Source of the DNA: Glomus cerebriforme
Lineage: Eukaryota > Glomeromycota > Glomeromycetes > Glomerales > Glomeraceae
NCBI GenBank assembly: GCA_003550305.1
Contig: QKYT01000368.1
Location: 1 to 64,000, forward strand
Direction: 5' to 3'
DNA: 64,000 nt
Part shown: piece by piece, positions 24,681-37,298 of the stretch
Position numbering within the stretch: position 1 is the stretch's first letter
How the letters are laid out: every line of letters begins with the position of its first letter
Notes under the pieces: model-generated
Database searches by the model: none
What the model saw: the letters and a program-made list of their open reading frames with translations, nothing else
What the model was told of the DNA's origin: nothing
Position numbers and translations under genes: made by a program

Positions 24681-25913
24681 TTTTATAATGTCAACTTAGT
24701 CAAACCACTACTCTAGTCTAGTTACTCTTATTAAATCTTAACAAAAATAACAAAAAAAAAAAAAAAGATAGCGAAAAAATAAAAAGATTGTAAAGGAAAC
24801 GAGTTTTTACTGTTCGTAATAAGAAAATAGAATATAAATGTGAATGAAAGAAGCTTTCTAACAAGAAGTGTAAGAAATAAGTTTTAATTTGATATCGAAT
24901 ATTTATACGAAAATTTCTGCATGAGTATGTCATAAGCCACATAAAGTAAATATTTTGGCAGTCATTTGTGTAACATATGTACATTGCATTTCCGGTGGCA
25001 GTGAGTACGTCCCCTTATTTGTTCAAATGTTCACTGTTTTTTTACATGAATGGTAAATCAATATTTGGAAAGAGTGGATGGTTAAACGAATAAAAATCAA
25101 ATGGGTCTCTTTGACTTTTTCCTTATTTTTTTGCTTGTTTTTTTTCTAAAAATATTTATATAATATATACACATACACGTGTTAAATATTAAAATATTAA
25201 ATCATTTTTAAATTTTACATAATGTCTCCTGCCGCTTGGCGTTTGTTTTCTTTCGCTTATTTATATTTTCCGACAAAAAATGCTTACAAGTCATGTGAAA
25301 ATAAAAGATAAATGTTAAATGACGACAAAGACCTTTTTTTTTTTAAAAAAAAAAATGTAAATTAAAGAATTAGTAATTATTGCGAAGAGCATTTAAAAAT
25401 TTCACTAAAAATTGCTTAGATGATAATCGAATTACATAAAAGTTTTGTAACACGAGTTTCAAGTTCATGTATTATTATTACTTTACTATTTGTAAACGTA
25501 AAAAAAAAAAGTTCATTGTATATTTAAATTATCCAGAAAATTCCGGTGACTGAACAGAAACAATTAACTTTTTCGGAAAACAAAAACCATATGTTTTTTT
25601 TTGATACACAAATTTAAACCATACAAATTTAGAGCTCGATATTGTAATTGTTAAAATTTACTAATTTAAGTATGATCTAAATATTTAGGGTTTAAAATAT
25701 AATATTTATTATGACTGACAATCATTTATATTATAAATATTATATACTAAATAGAGTTAAAGGAAATTTTGAAGTTGATTTGATCTACAAATATTTACTC
25801 GAATTTGTATCTTACTTTAAAAATAGAAGTTATCTAACTTCTTAAATTCATATTTATTTTAATTTGCATACGATATAAAGATTCTTGTATATGAATAAAT
25901 GATTTAACAAGCG
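24681..25913. other. Intergenic region upstream of the SWIB gene
   Basis: 1.2 kb, AT-rich, with poly-A/poly-T tracts and a short ACACATACACGTGT stretch near 25170. No ORF of recognisable content. It contains the SWIB promoter side and the GAPDH 3' flank. Confidence 0.4.
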
Positions 25914-27478
<1,565 letters not shown>

Positions 27479-28838
27479 GATTACAAGTACTTTGTAAAAA
27501 AAAAAAAAAAAAAATTTGGTATTTAATTTTTTTTTCATTTATACACTTTTTCTATCCATATCACAGAAAATATCGACTCAAATCAATAAACGTACACGTT
27601 TCTCTTGTCAGTAGTAATTAACTTTTATGGATAATTTTTAATTAACATCATCCAATAAAATCACTTGAATGAATTATTAATTTAATCATCCAATAAAACG
27701 ATGATTCTCTTGGCGAATTTTCTATTATTGATACAATGTTTGTTTTCGACAATTCATTCAAATAATGAATTAAAAATTAATTCAGTGAATCAAAATCATC
27801 TCAGATAAAAAAAAAAAAATAATCAACGAATAGTTAACGATAAAAAATAAACGTGAAAATAAATGCTTGAGAATTTTTTTTTTTTTATCTGGATAAATTG
27901 TCATCTTTTTACAGTTTTTAGTTAACATCATCCAATCATTACTTGGCGTAAATTTAAATGGCATGGTTTTGTGAATTAAAAATTAATTCAGCGAATCAAA
28001 TCATCTCAGATAATTCGAAGTTCGAAGATTATTCTTGTAGATCATAGTTGCTTATAGAAATGGTTTAGATAAATTAATACGTGACTGATCATTTGGTCTT
28101 TCAAATTTATTCACATGACTTAATGTATAGAAAGTACTTCTTTGTTCTAGTAGTGTGGTACAGGAACAGGATAATATTTACATAATAATTAATTAAAAAT
28201 AAAGATACTAAGCATTTTTGTATAAGCCATTTTTTATTGATTATAAAAAAAATTATTAATGTCAAGTTAATCATATTTATTGTATTAATGTCTAATAGAC
28301 AAATACTTTATATGATATAAATCATGAATATATCCTCTAAATTTAGAAAACTTAAGTATTATTTTAAATAATAATAATATCTTAAAAAATACAATAAAAA
28401 TAATACTATAGTAAAAGATTTATTAGTAATATTTAGAGATCAAGAAAAAATAACTAAAAGTTACACAATAATAGGTTTAATTAATAAAACTGTTTTATAT
28501 ATAAAATTCATATAAAAATATATTAATCCATAAATAATATACTTTTGCAATCAAAAAAATTTACTAAGTAAATATGACATCTACTAATATATAATACCTA
28601 TCAGAATTTCTTTAATAAGTATAAGTTCTTTAAATCATAGGTACTTATGCTTTTCTAAGAAAAAAAATAATATTATATTTCATTAACATCAGGAAATTTC
28701 TGGACTTGATGTGCATTAAATAAACATTAAAAGTTTAATGATCATCAAAAAATGCATTATACATTAAACCTTTTGATGAAATATTTATGCACATTCAAAT
28801 AATGTTTATTACTAAAGTAAGATGTGCAATATTATATA
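27479..28838. repeat. GAPDH upstream region with a partial segmental duplication
   Basis: Two related segments lie in direct order. TTAACATCATCCAAT occurs at about 27643 and 27922. A 42-44 bp stretch with GAATTAAAAATTAATTCAG and CATCTCAGATA occurs at 27764-27807 and 27971-28012. The copies imply a local duplication of about 200-280 bp. No coding content is seen, and the rest is AT-rich. Confidence 0.6.
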
Positions 28839-29425
28839 ATAAGAGGTGTACATTTTTTTTTGAAGACAAAACGATAAATGATACTTTATTAAATACTTCA
28901 GAGCTCATAGTTAAAGTACATAAAAAAATAGAAATCATAAAAAATCCTCCACTATTACATGAAAAAATCTCACTCATTGTACTTATGTAATATGAGTTCT
29001 TAGAGTAGGGACTGAAGCAAGACCCTTCTTAGATACAAATATGCTCTGATTTTCTCCCATATCACAGTGTTAACATCAAAAATAACTCTTCTAACCAGTT
29101 CTTCTGAATCTTTTCTCAAAATAAATATCCTTTATCCTATACTTTCTAGCAAAATTAAAAAGCCATTATCAAAATATTTTATCATAGATAAAATCAATTA
29201 TAACGGTCATAATTTTTACTAATAAAATGTATGAATTATATCAAATTATATCTTTGTGTTATGTCAGTCATAATTTAAAAAAATCTATTTCATAGGAAAG
29301 TATACTTTGCCCAGTTTACCTGAATCTTCTCACAATTCACTTGAATTTTTTAACTAATATGAAACATTAATGAGTTTCTAGATCAGATGCTAGAACTAAT
29401 CTCCAGAATATAAGAGGTATACATT
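28839..29425 (-). mobile_element. Retroposon R2, minus strand, interrupted by a MITE
   Basis: Direct repeats ataagaggtgtacatt (28839-28854) and ataagaggtatacatt (29410-29425) match at 15 of 16 positions. A poly-T run at the left end is the tail of a minus-strand insertion. The body matches the complement of the retroposons at 57778-59531 and 59667-60875, for example at 29092-29112 and 29310-29400 (CAGTT, CCTGAATCTT, AAACATTAATGAG, AGATGCTAG). It is 5'-truncated and more diverged. A 167-bp MITE sits inside it, so that MITE is younger. Confidence 0.78.
29130..29312. mobile_element. 167-bp hAT-type MITE, copy 1
   Basis: 29138-29304 begins TATACTTTCTAGCAAAA and ends with the complement of TATACTTTCCTATGAAA. 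Flanking octamers ctttatcc and ctttgccc match at 6 of 8, as an aged 8-bp hAT-type duplication. The same 167-bp element lies in inverse orientation at 31232-31398. Confidence 0.75.
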
Positions 29426-29940
29426 ATTTAATATCAAATATATATCTTATTAGTTATTATTTATTTATTTATACAATACAAAATAAAATAAACTATTATA
29501 ATAAAAGCAATAATATCTTATACTAACTAATAAAATATATACTACACTAATTGTTATTATTATCTTCATGATATTATTTTCATAATAAAAAACTGAAATT
29601 ATTACAATTATAAAATTTAGTTTTTTAAGAAAAATAAAACAATATAAAAGAAAATAACTAAAATACATCAAATATCATTTCATACTTAGAGATTTTTTTA
29701 TTTCATGTCCTATTATTATTTATCATTACTACTAGTATCCAATATATTATAAATATCATTATTATTTAAGATTCAATTTCATTATTATTTACAGAAATTC
29801 TTTTGATTAATTCGCTTATAAATATTGTTATTCAAATATTTGAATTTAATATAAAATTAACTACTATAATAATAAATGCACAGTTTTTATCTGTTTGATC
29901 TTCATCTCTTAATATTTCATTAATAATACAATTTATATAT
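29426..29940. other. AT-rich intergenic sequence
   Basis: Low-complexity AT-rich DNA between a retroposon and a TIR element. Nothing coding seen. Confidence 0.4.
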
Positions 29941-30345
29941 GTTGTGCGTCAAATGATGATTTGCATCAGTTGACAGCTGATACGTGTCAGATGTCGATTT
30001 TGAACAGTTCGCTCTAAGTAAACTTTTTTTATTATTAAATAAACTNCCTTTAATTTTATAAGTAAACTTGTGCAGCATAATGAATTACATATATTCTGAA
30101 ATTTTTATATAAATATAATTAATAAAGAGTGATATATTACATATAATGTTATTTCAAGACTTTGGTTATAATTAAACTTTAAAATTTTNGGTATTAATGT
30201 ATTTGGTTGATTAAGCAAAATTATTTATCACATTTATAAATATATAATTCTGAAATTTCAATCCAATCAGATTTATGGTTGTGGAAATAACCTCCTTTTA
30301 AAAAATACAGTTGACATCTGACGCAAATTGTCATCTAACGCACAA
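29941..30345. mobile_element. 405-bp non-autonomous TIR element
   Basis: Imperfect terminal inverted repeats of about 40 bp begin GTTGTGCGT(C/T)A(A/G)ATGA and continue ATTTGC(A/G)TCAG(T/A)TG at both ends. The interior is AT-rich and non-coding. The flanks are runs of AT, so the target duplication cannot be defined (an ATATAT-like repeat is possible). Confidence 0.75.
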
Positions 30346-30553
30346 CATATATATATCACCATTATTGCCATTTTCATTTACTTTATTCCACAAATTTTCA
30401 TTTATTCACTTCACATCTGAAGATGTTTCTACTCAAATACATCTTCTACTATTGCTCTATGTCCAGAAAAATTTCTAATGTATAGTACATCTTTTTAAAT
30501 ATATTAATTATTGCATTTTTGATATTTTAGATATAATATGTAATGTAGAACTT

Positions 30554-30782
30554 GATACGAATCTATTTTTTTTTTTTTTTTTTTTAAAAAAAGTTAATCG
30601 CATTTATTATAATTATTGAAGTACTAAAAAGAATACATAATTACGAAAGATAAATCACGAATATACCCTCTGAATCAGAAAAGCATAACTTGTCGCGCGA
30701 AGAAAAGATTCAAGAAGAGAGTCTTGTTACCAAGGACGAATCTTCTATCATAATCTAGACTTCCCGAGATATGAATCTATTT
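30554..30782 (-). mobile_element. SINE-like retroposon R3, about 200 bp
   Basis: Minus-strand insert 30569-30767 with a poly-T run at its left end. Flanks gatacgaatctattt and gatatgaatctattt match at 14 of 15. On the minus strand it starts TCGGGAAGTCTAGATTATGAT and carries AATAAA before the tail. A second copy at about 56818-57008 shares the same 5' end, so this is probably full length rather than a truncated LINE. No clear RNA polymerase III B box is seen. Confidence 0.75.
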
Positions 30783-31223
30783 GGAATTATTAGTATTATA
30801 ATTTTATTAATATATATTTAATTAATAAAATTGCTTACCAATGGTTGTAATATTTTTATCCAATAGTTTGTTCAACTACCCTTCGAATTATTAATTTTTT
30901 CAATTTCATTAGAATATACTTTCAATAAAGTGAAATGAATATATTTGCTCATTTTATCATTCTCAAAAAACTTGTTTGATTGAAAAAGTTTGGTGCATAT
31001 CTTAATTACAGTATTTTAAATCAAACAAGAAAAATTAGTATTATAAGTCTAAAATAAAATATAATGCATATTTATATAATATTTATCATATACCAAAATA
31101 TTTTCTTTTTTTTGTTATACTTGAAAGTAAATTTATCAGAGTCTTCAGATTTATTTTTTTGCAATACTTACTTTTTAAAATATTTGATTATGATAGATTT
31201 AGTACAAAGAGCAGCTTCTTTTA

Positions 31224-31406
31224 CCTTGAGATATACTTTCCTGCAAAATAGATTTTTTTGAATTATGACTAACATAATATAAAGACATAATTTAACGTAA
31301 TTCATGTATTTTATTAGTAAAAATTATGACTATCATAATTGATTTTGCCCATAACAAAATATTTTGACAATGGCTTTTTAATTTTGCTAGAAAGTATATC
31401 TTAAGA
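31224..31406. mobile_element. 167-bp hAT-type MITE, copy 2
   Basis: 31232-31398, the same length as copy 1 but inverted. Ends are TATACTTTCCTGCAAAA and the complement of TATACTTTCTAGCAAAA. Flanking octamers ccttgaga and tcttaaga match at 6 of 8. Confidence 0.75.
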
Positions 31407-34340
31407 GCAGTTCTCTTTAATTTAATCACAGCTTCTTTTGCTTTGAAGGCTTCATTTCTTATAAGAAAATGTATACTAAAAATATACTGAAAATATACTG
31501 AATATTAAGGATATTTAAATATGTATTTAAGTATCTTATAAGTATTATATAAGTATAATTTTAGTATATTTCTTATAAGATAATTATATTTATAAATAAT
31601 ACTAAAAATTTACTTAAATAAATCTTAAATTATCCATATTTGATATAAAAATAAATCATAAAATATCCTTAAATTTTGCCCATTTAAGTATATTTTAAGT
31701 ATAAAATATATACTAACTGTATTATATTGGTTATTAATATTTACTTAATTTATCATATAATAATTAATTTAATTTTTATAACTTTACATTAAAATTTTAT
31801 TAAAATTCATAAATTTATATAATTACAAAAAAATGATCGAACTTAATGAGTTATTATTTAATCTTGACAAAAATTTATATGTAAGTAGTTTTGACCTCAC
31901 TGAACAACTTTACTTAATCTTCTAGATGCAATTTACTTATTATCAAAGTCTAAAATATACTCTAAAGATACAAAATAGAAAAAAAAAACCTTTGCAAATT
32001 AGTATTATTACAAAAAAAATTGTTGTACTTCACAAGTTTTTACTTAACTTTGATAAAAATTTGTATATAAATAATTTTAACCTTGCTGAACAACTTTACT
32101 TAATCTTTAGAAGGAAATTTACATATAAACAAAATATCTAAATTACGCTCTAAAGTTACTGAATAAAAAAAAAGAATTTATAAATAAATATTAATTGAAA
32201 ATTTAATAGATATATGATCTAAACTTTATAAAAACTTTAAAAGCATTTGTTTTCAGAAAAAGTCAAGCTTAGTTTTGTTAAATAGTATTTCAAAAAGTAA
32301 TATTAGTGAAGTTTTTTTAAGTAAAAAAATAAAAGTAAAAAAACTAATATATTTCATATAAACAAAACATTTAAAAATGATTAATAAAAATTTAATTAGT
32401 TAAAAATTATGTGATTTATCAGATTGCCATGGTGATCAGGTCACTAATTACATTTTTCCTTAAATTTTAATTAAATTAATAATAGTTATCAATATACTTA
32501 AAATATTATTAAATTAATTTTAAGAAGGTTTTTAGTATCCATTTGTATATTTTAAGATATCTATTAAATATAAATATAAAAATTAAGTGTAATTTCATTA
32601 TAATTTAAGATAACTTACTATTAAAATTTAATTATAAATATATCAGTTTATANATTTTTNAGTATACTTTAAGTATATTATCNTAATATAAGTATATTTT
32701 AACCATAAAACAAGTATGTTTTAAGAATATATATTTTTTATAGGGATTGTATGCAGATTGAGAATATAAAATAGCTTTTTTTAGAAGAGCTGCATCCTTT
32801 TTATCAAGCTGAATTACTATATAACAATCAAGTTTATTATTAAAATTTTATATAAAGAATACAAAATTGCAAAACTGCTAAAACTTGACAAAACTTACTA
32901 AAAATATCAAAACTTATTTATAAGTTTTGGCATAATTTTAGCATAACTAATACTAATATTTTAGTATAGTTTTAGCATAATATCAGCTTTTTGTACCAAA
33001 TCCAGATCATTCAATATTTTTTATATTTTTAAAATTTTTAATGTAAGTTTTTAATACTTAAATAGATAGAATTTTTATTATTTATAGAATTTTACAATAA
33101 ATATGAAACAAAATTATTTTGTATAAATTTACAACAAATGCAAATATATCAGTGAGTCACAGGTAAATTATTTGAATTAGTAACATATATTATGGATAAG
33201 TTGTAGGTTAAATTAAATTATCTAAAAAGTTCAGAAACCTAAAAAAAAATAAAGAAAAAAATATTTAGTATGATTCTTTAATATTAAAAAAATCTTTTTT
33301 TTTCTATTACTTATATTTCAAGTCTGGGTTTATCTCTTATAACCTTAGTATATCAGCTATTTTTTTGGAAAGAAAATATTTTATGTCAAAAATATAAGTA
33401 TCTGATCAAAAGATCATATATTATCTCTAGTCAAGCATAAGAAAAAAGCCCTTTGTCCCATAAATACTAAGCACTGGATCTTATCTGATAGGATTATCAC
33501 TTTACTATATTTCCATTGGCATATCCAAGTTTATAAGAATATGATTAAAAATGTTATAACTAAAAAACATATCAAAAAAAGAGTCATAATAGTCAGATTT
33601 CCAGTAAATATTAAAACAAATGTATATTACATATTCTCTTTTCTTTAATAATTATTCAGAAAAGTTAAAGTTATCAAAAAACATATTTGTCCAAATCATG
33701 TGACTGAAATTTAACCATCTATAAATAAAGTAAAACGAAGAATATATACAAGTCGAAGGAGAGAAAATCACAATACTTACATAATTATTATATTTTTATT
33801 TAGTAAAATAAATATTCAGTTATAAAATAAATTACTAAAATATCAACTGGTATGATGAGTTTAAATGATATTATAGAAGATGTGAATAAGAATATTAAAA
33901 AGGTATTTTTAACAGGTATTACACCTGAACTCTAATAAGAAGTTTATATAATTGACCTTAATTGACATTGAATAGATTAATACAAAAGTTAAAGCTTATT
34001 ATGCAAAAAGAAGATCTAATCTTGAAGGTGAATAAAATTTACTACCAAAATCAGAGATTATGAAAAATGATGAAATATTTGAAATTATCAATAGGTATAT
34101 CTATTAAATTTATTATTTGCTTAAAAGTATTATAAAAATAAGACACAATATAATCTAAAGCAATAAGGATTCAGCTTATATTTAACCATTTTTTATTTTA
34201 AAATATATAAGAGAGGCAAGATTTTTTTTTTGTCATATTTACTATTACTTAAAATGGAAGACATATTCGATTATATAACTCAAAAAAAAATTACTTTTTC
34301 TAAATAAAACTTTTTCCAACTTATATAACCTTTTAAAATA
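31407..34340. other. Long gene-free, very AT-rich region
   Basis: Nearly 3 kb of low-complexity AT DNA. Short TATACTAAAAATATACT-like motifs and the palindrome TTTCTTATAAGAAA occur near 31455-31600, with related AGTATACTTTAAGTATA motifs near 32660, so an old TIR element may span part of it. Three ambiguous bases lie at 32650-32690. Frames such as 31926-32141 are K/N/I-rich by composition and not supported as genes. Confidence 0.4.
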
Positions 34341-34344
34341 TATA

Positions 34345-34582
34345 TAATAGGTATATTTTAACTTGCTCTGCATGTTTAATTAGAACACTTAATAAGATTT
34401 AGGACACTGTTTTTTATTTATTTGACCTTTTTCATACTTGCTAAAATTTATTATCCATTTTTGGATATGATTAGCAAAGATCATTCATTTATATATAAAG
34501 TCAAAAACACTATTCAAAATCAACTTTTTTGACTTAAGTAATCTTGCAGAGCATGCTAAAATACATCTATTTTATAGGTTTC
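34345..34582. mobile_element. About 240-bp TIR element of a dispersed family
   Basis: The left end TATAATAGGTATATTTTA, then TTGCTCTGCATG, is mirrored by the right end (complement TATAAAATAGATGTATTTTA, then CATGCTCTGCAAG). The interior GATTAGCAAAG and CATTTATATATAAAGTC blocks recur near 4285 and, more diverged, in the elements at 44581 and 45011. Non-coding. Confidence 0.6.
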
Positions 34583-35326
34583 AAGTTCACATTAATCTTA
34601 GTTTACAAAACATTTAACATTTAAGTTATTTCAAATTATGTGATTGAACATGACTTTAGATACCTCCTTAAAATGGTAAGTGATTATAAACATTCAATAG
34701 ATGATATAATTTCCTGAATAATAGAATCAGAGGTAAATTGTGGTAAATTATTTGGGATGCTTTCAAAGCAAATCTACATGCTGGAAAAAAGAATGGATGA
34801 TCTGATGGCAAAGCCATTACTCCATTAGAGAAGCTTGAAAGAATTTATAATGATATAGCTAAAATTATAATTCACAGTGATGTGAAATTCCAGATTGTGC
34901 CTTTATCTGAAATAGACAAACATTTGGGAATAATCAGACCTAATTTTTCTAGGGACTAATTGAATCAGATAAATTAACAGGTATGGCTAAGTTGAGAAAT
35001 AATCGGCGCAAGACAATGGGTAAGTTTACTACTAACCCCACACAGTATATACCGTTATGCAATCCGGCCAAATATGAACATACATATGATAGGGCAACTG
35101 GGTTTTATCACTGTCAAAAATAAGACAGGATAGGGTTGTAGGCGTGTTTGATTATCCTGAGCTATGTGAATATTTGGGAGTCCAATCCCACAATTCACTT
35201 ATTAACTAATCTTATTTTTTCCGATTGAAAAAAAAATCTTTGAACCATATACTTTATAATTGTCATAGCATAAATAATACATGGAAAAAAAGAAGTAATT
35301 CTCGAACTGTTTAGAAGACCAGAGGG
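34583..35326. other. Decayed coding-like sequence
   Basis: Richer in GC than its surroundings, with broken frames on the plus strand (for example LERIYNDIAKII and PLSEIDKHLGIIRP at 34830-34945). It looks like a gene or transposon relic. No family is recognised. Confidence 0.3.
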
Positions 35327-35509
35327 GAGCATCTTAAATATCGGAACCTTATATTCTATAAGTTGTATTATCAGCCTGAAGGTTATTATCGAACTGGCGA
35401 AAAAATGCAGAAAATTTGTAAAGAGATCGGATATAAGTTTACTCTTGCAGAGGTCGAAGATTTGCTTCCGCCGAAGTTTATACCCCGATTAATGATAGCT
35501 GCGCAATGA
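35327..35509 (+). pseudogene. Transposon-type polyprotein fragment (unassigned)
   Basis: A 60-codon frame without a start reads EHLKYRNLIFYKLYYQPEG, then YYRTGEKMQKICKEIGYKFT and AEVEDLLPPKF, to TGA at 35507. Segments of the form YYxPEGYYRTxxKM before a helical domain recall proteins repeated many times in Glomeromycotina genomes next to integrase-like domains; this is from memory and uncertain. It lies 80 bp before the MYND gene and is truncated at both ends. Confidence 0.35.
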
Positions 35510-35591
35510 AGTAATGGCGATTAGATCTGTGCGACATAAAAACGTATATTAAACACCGATAAAATACACGTGTTAGTTAACCAATTTTACA

Positions 35592-37298
35592 ATGAATAAA
35601 TGCAATGTCTGCCAGAAACCTTGCAATAACCGATGTTCGAGATGCCAACAAACATATTACTGTTCTAAGGCATGCCAAAAACAAGACTATAAAGATCACA
35701 AGGAAATATGCACGTTACTAACGCAGAAACCAGCCATTGTACCTAAATTTAACCGAGAGTATACTGAAAAATATCCGCGTGAAAAAAGCCAAATCCAACT
35801 CCTTGCGCATGTGCAAAGAAACCTACAATTTAATGAAGATTCCATAGATAAGATTTTGCAATTCAATGACAACAAAATAGGGAGATGGCGTTCATGGTCA
35901 AAAGAACTTTCAGATTTTCTCTCATCCCCCAGGCAAATTGGCGACATTTTTGCTAGAACAACAGCTATACCATATTTTTCGGATACAGGTTCATGTGCTT
36001 TGAGCTTTAGTAATACGCATAAGCAAAGCTTATCACTTAATCAAGGTAAAGTTCATGTTGCTGTCGGATTTGTAGATTTAGATTTACTTTTACAAGCTAC
36101 AATTGTACAAAATGAGAATTCAACGAAACAGCCAAACAAATTTATTGGTTATGAAGGATCTGTTTATGCGGTTGCAAAGACCAATGTGATTGTGGAAATG
36201 ATGATGGGAAAGGCACCAGTTCGGTCAATCATAGAAGTTTGGCTTTCTACTGTTTGGACAGTTGAAACTTTAAAGTACTTTGAGATTGCTGCCAAGAATG
36301 TCTTGCAATTTGAAAATGCACCGAATGACAAACCACCAAACCCTACTAAAAAAGAGCTTCACCCGGAAGTTAGATCGTTGATTTCTCACTGGTGTCAGTC
36401 AGTTAGCTCGCCAAAATCCCGGAAAAATGCACATGATCTTTGGGCAAGTACCTTTGATAAAACAGACAGCATATTTGCTATTGTTCCAAATCTTGTTGAA
36501 CCGCGAGATCGTGTACAGGTCGCGCGTCATATCCTTACTGGTGAGTTTCCACTCATGAATGATCAACAATCAAAAAATCTAGTTGCAAGTATTACGATGT
36601 TTAACTGCAATGATGGGATTTCACCACACTCAACAAGCGAATTTATGCTTCATATGATGCCAGTGAATGCTATTCTACCTAAATATCAACGTGAAAATAC
36701 TAGTTTTTTAGATGCACTTTGCAATTTCCTTGAAGATGCAATTACAAAAGTTTGCACTTGGTTATCACCGCCTATAGAAATGATGGAAATCTACCTGCAT
36801 TTTCAAATGGTTACAAGTGATGATTCTGAGTTGTTAAATTCAATTAAACAACTGAATGCATCAACAATGTCTTGGAGTAATATTTGCGATTACTTTCGTG
36901 CACGCGATTTTCACAAATTGATTAAAGCTTGTTCAGGAAGCAATACGGTTCACATAATGTCATCAATGAATTGGGTAACAGAAGTCTTTGGTGGACATAT
37001 CGCAGATTATGATGATAGTGGAGTTCGTCGCAAGATTTTGATTGATGCTCGAAAGATGATCCTGGAATCTGGACCGGCTATTGATCCATCTGGGTATTTC
37101 CGATATGACCAGATTTTTAAGCACCCGCATAATGTTTCTAATGTGTTTTTGGCGAGGAGAGTAAAAGATAATTGGCAGAGTCATTTTTTCAGAGGGCAGG
37201 ACGTAAATAATGTTGATGTTTCATTCTCGCAATATGTTCATACACATCGAATACATGAGCTATTGAATATTTCTTTTAGGTATAACCACCTTACATGA
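35592..37298 (+). CDS. MYND-type zinc-finger protein, intronless
   Basis: 568 residues in one exon. The N-terminal MYND finger is complete: C4-x2-C7-x7-C15-x2-C18-x5-C24-x3-C28-x7-H36-x3-C40. MYND fingers bind proline-rich peptides. The rest (about residues 90-560) is a large globular region with VHVAVGFVDLDLLLQATI, FIGYEGSVYAVAKTNVI and an EVWLSTVWTVETL block. It resembles fungal MYND proteins whose core is the DUF4470/dynein-assembly type, though that link is tentative. The gene is clearly richer in GC than its flanks and has no intron, unlike every other intact gene here, and it sits among transposon debris. A family-expansion copy or retrocopy is plausible. The ATG at 35592 is the first in frame. 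Confidence 0.82.
   Translation: MNKCNVCQKPCNNRCSRCQQTYYCSKACQKQDYKDHKEICTLLTQKPAIVPKFNREYTEKYPREKSQIQLLAHVQRNLQFNEDSIDKILQFNDNKIGRWRSWSKELSDFLSSPRQIGDIFARTTAIPYFSDTGSCALSFSNTHKQSLSLNQGKVHVAVGFVDLDLLLQATIVQNENSTKQPNKFIGYEGSVYAVAKTNVIVEMMMGKAPVRSIIEVWLSTVWTVETLKYFEIAAKNVLQFENAPNDKPPNPTKKELHPEVRSLISHWCQSVSSPKSRKNAHDLWASTFDKTDSIFAIVPNLVEPRDRVQVARHILTGEFPLMNDQQSKNLVASITMFNCNDGISPHSTSEFMLHMMPVNAILPKYQRENTSFLDALCNFLEDAITKVCTWLSPPIEMMEIYLHFQMVTSDDSELLNSIKQLNASTMSWSNICDYFRARDFHKLIKACSGSNTVHIMSSMNWVTEVFGGHIADYDDSGVRRKILIDARKMILESGPAIDPSGYFRYDQIFKHPHNVSNVFLARRVKDNWQSHFFRGQDVNNVDVSFSQYVHTHRIHELLNISFRYNHLT

Noticed and set aside
24718..24984. 88-codon minus-strand frame upstream of the SWIB gene
   Set aside because: Composed of F/L/I/Y-rich residues expected from AT-rich DNA; no domain.
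31926..32141. 71-codon plus-strand frame
   Set aside because: K/N/I/Y-rich by base composition in a gene desert; no homology recognised and no splice context.
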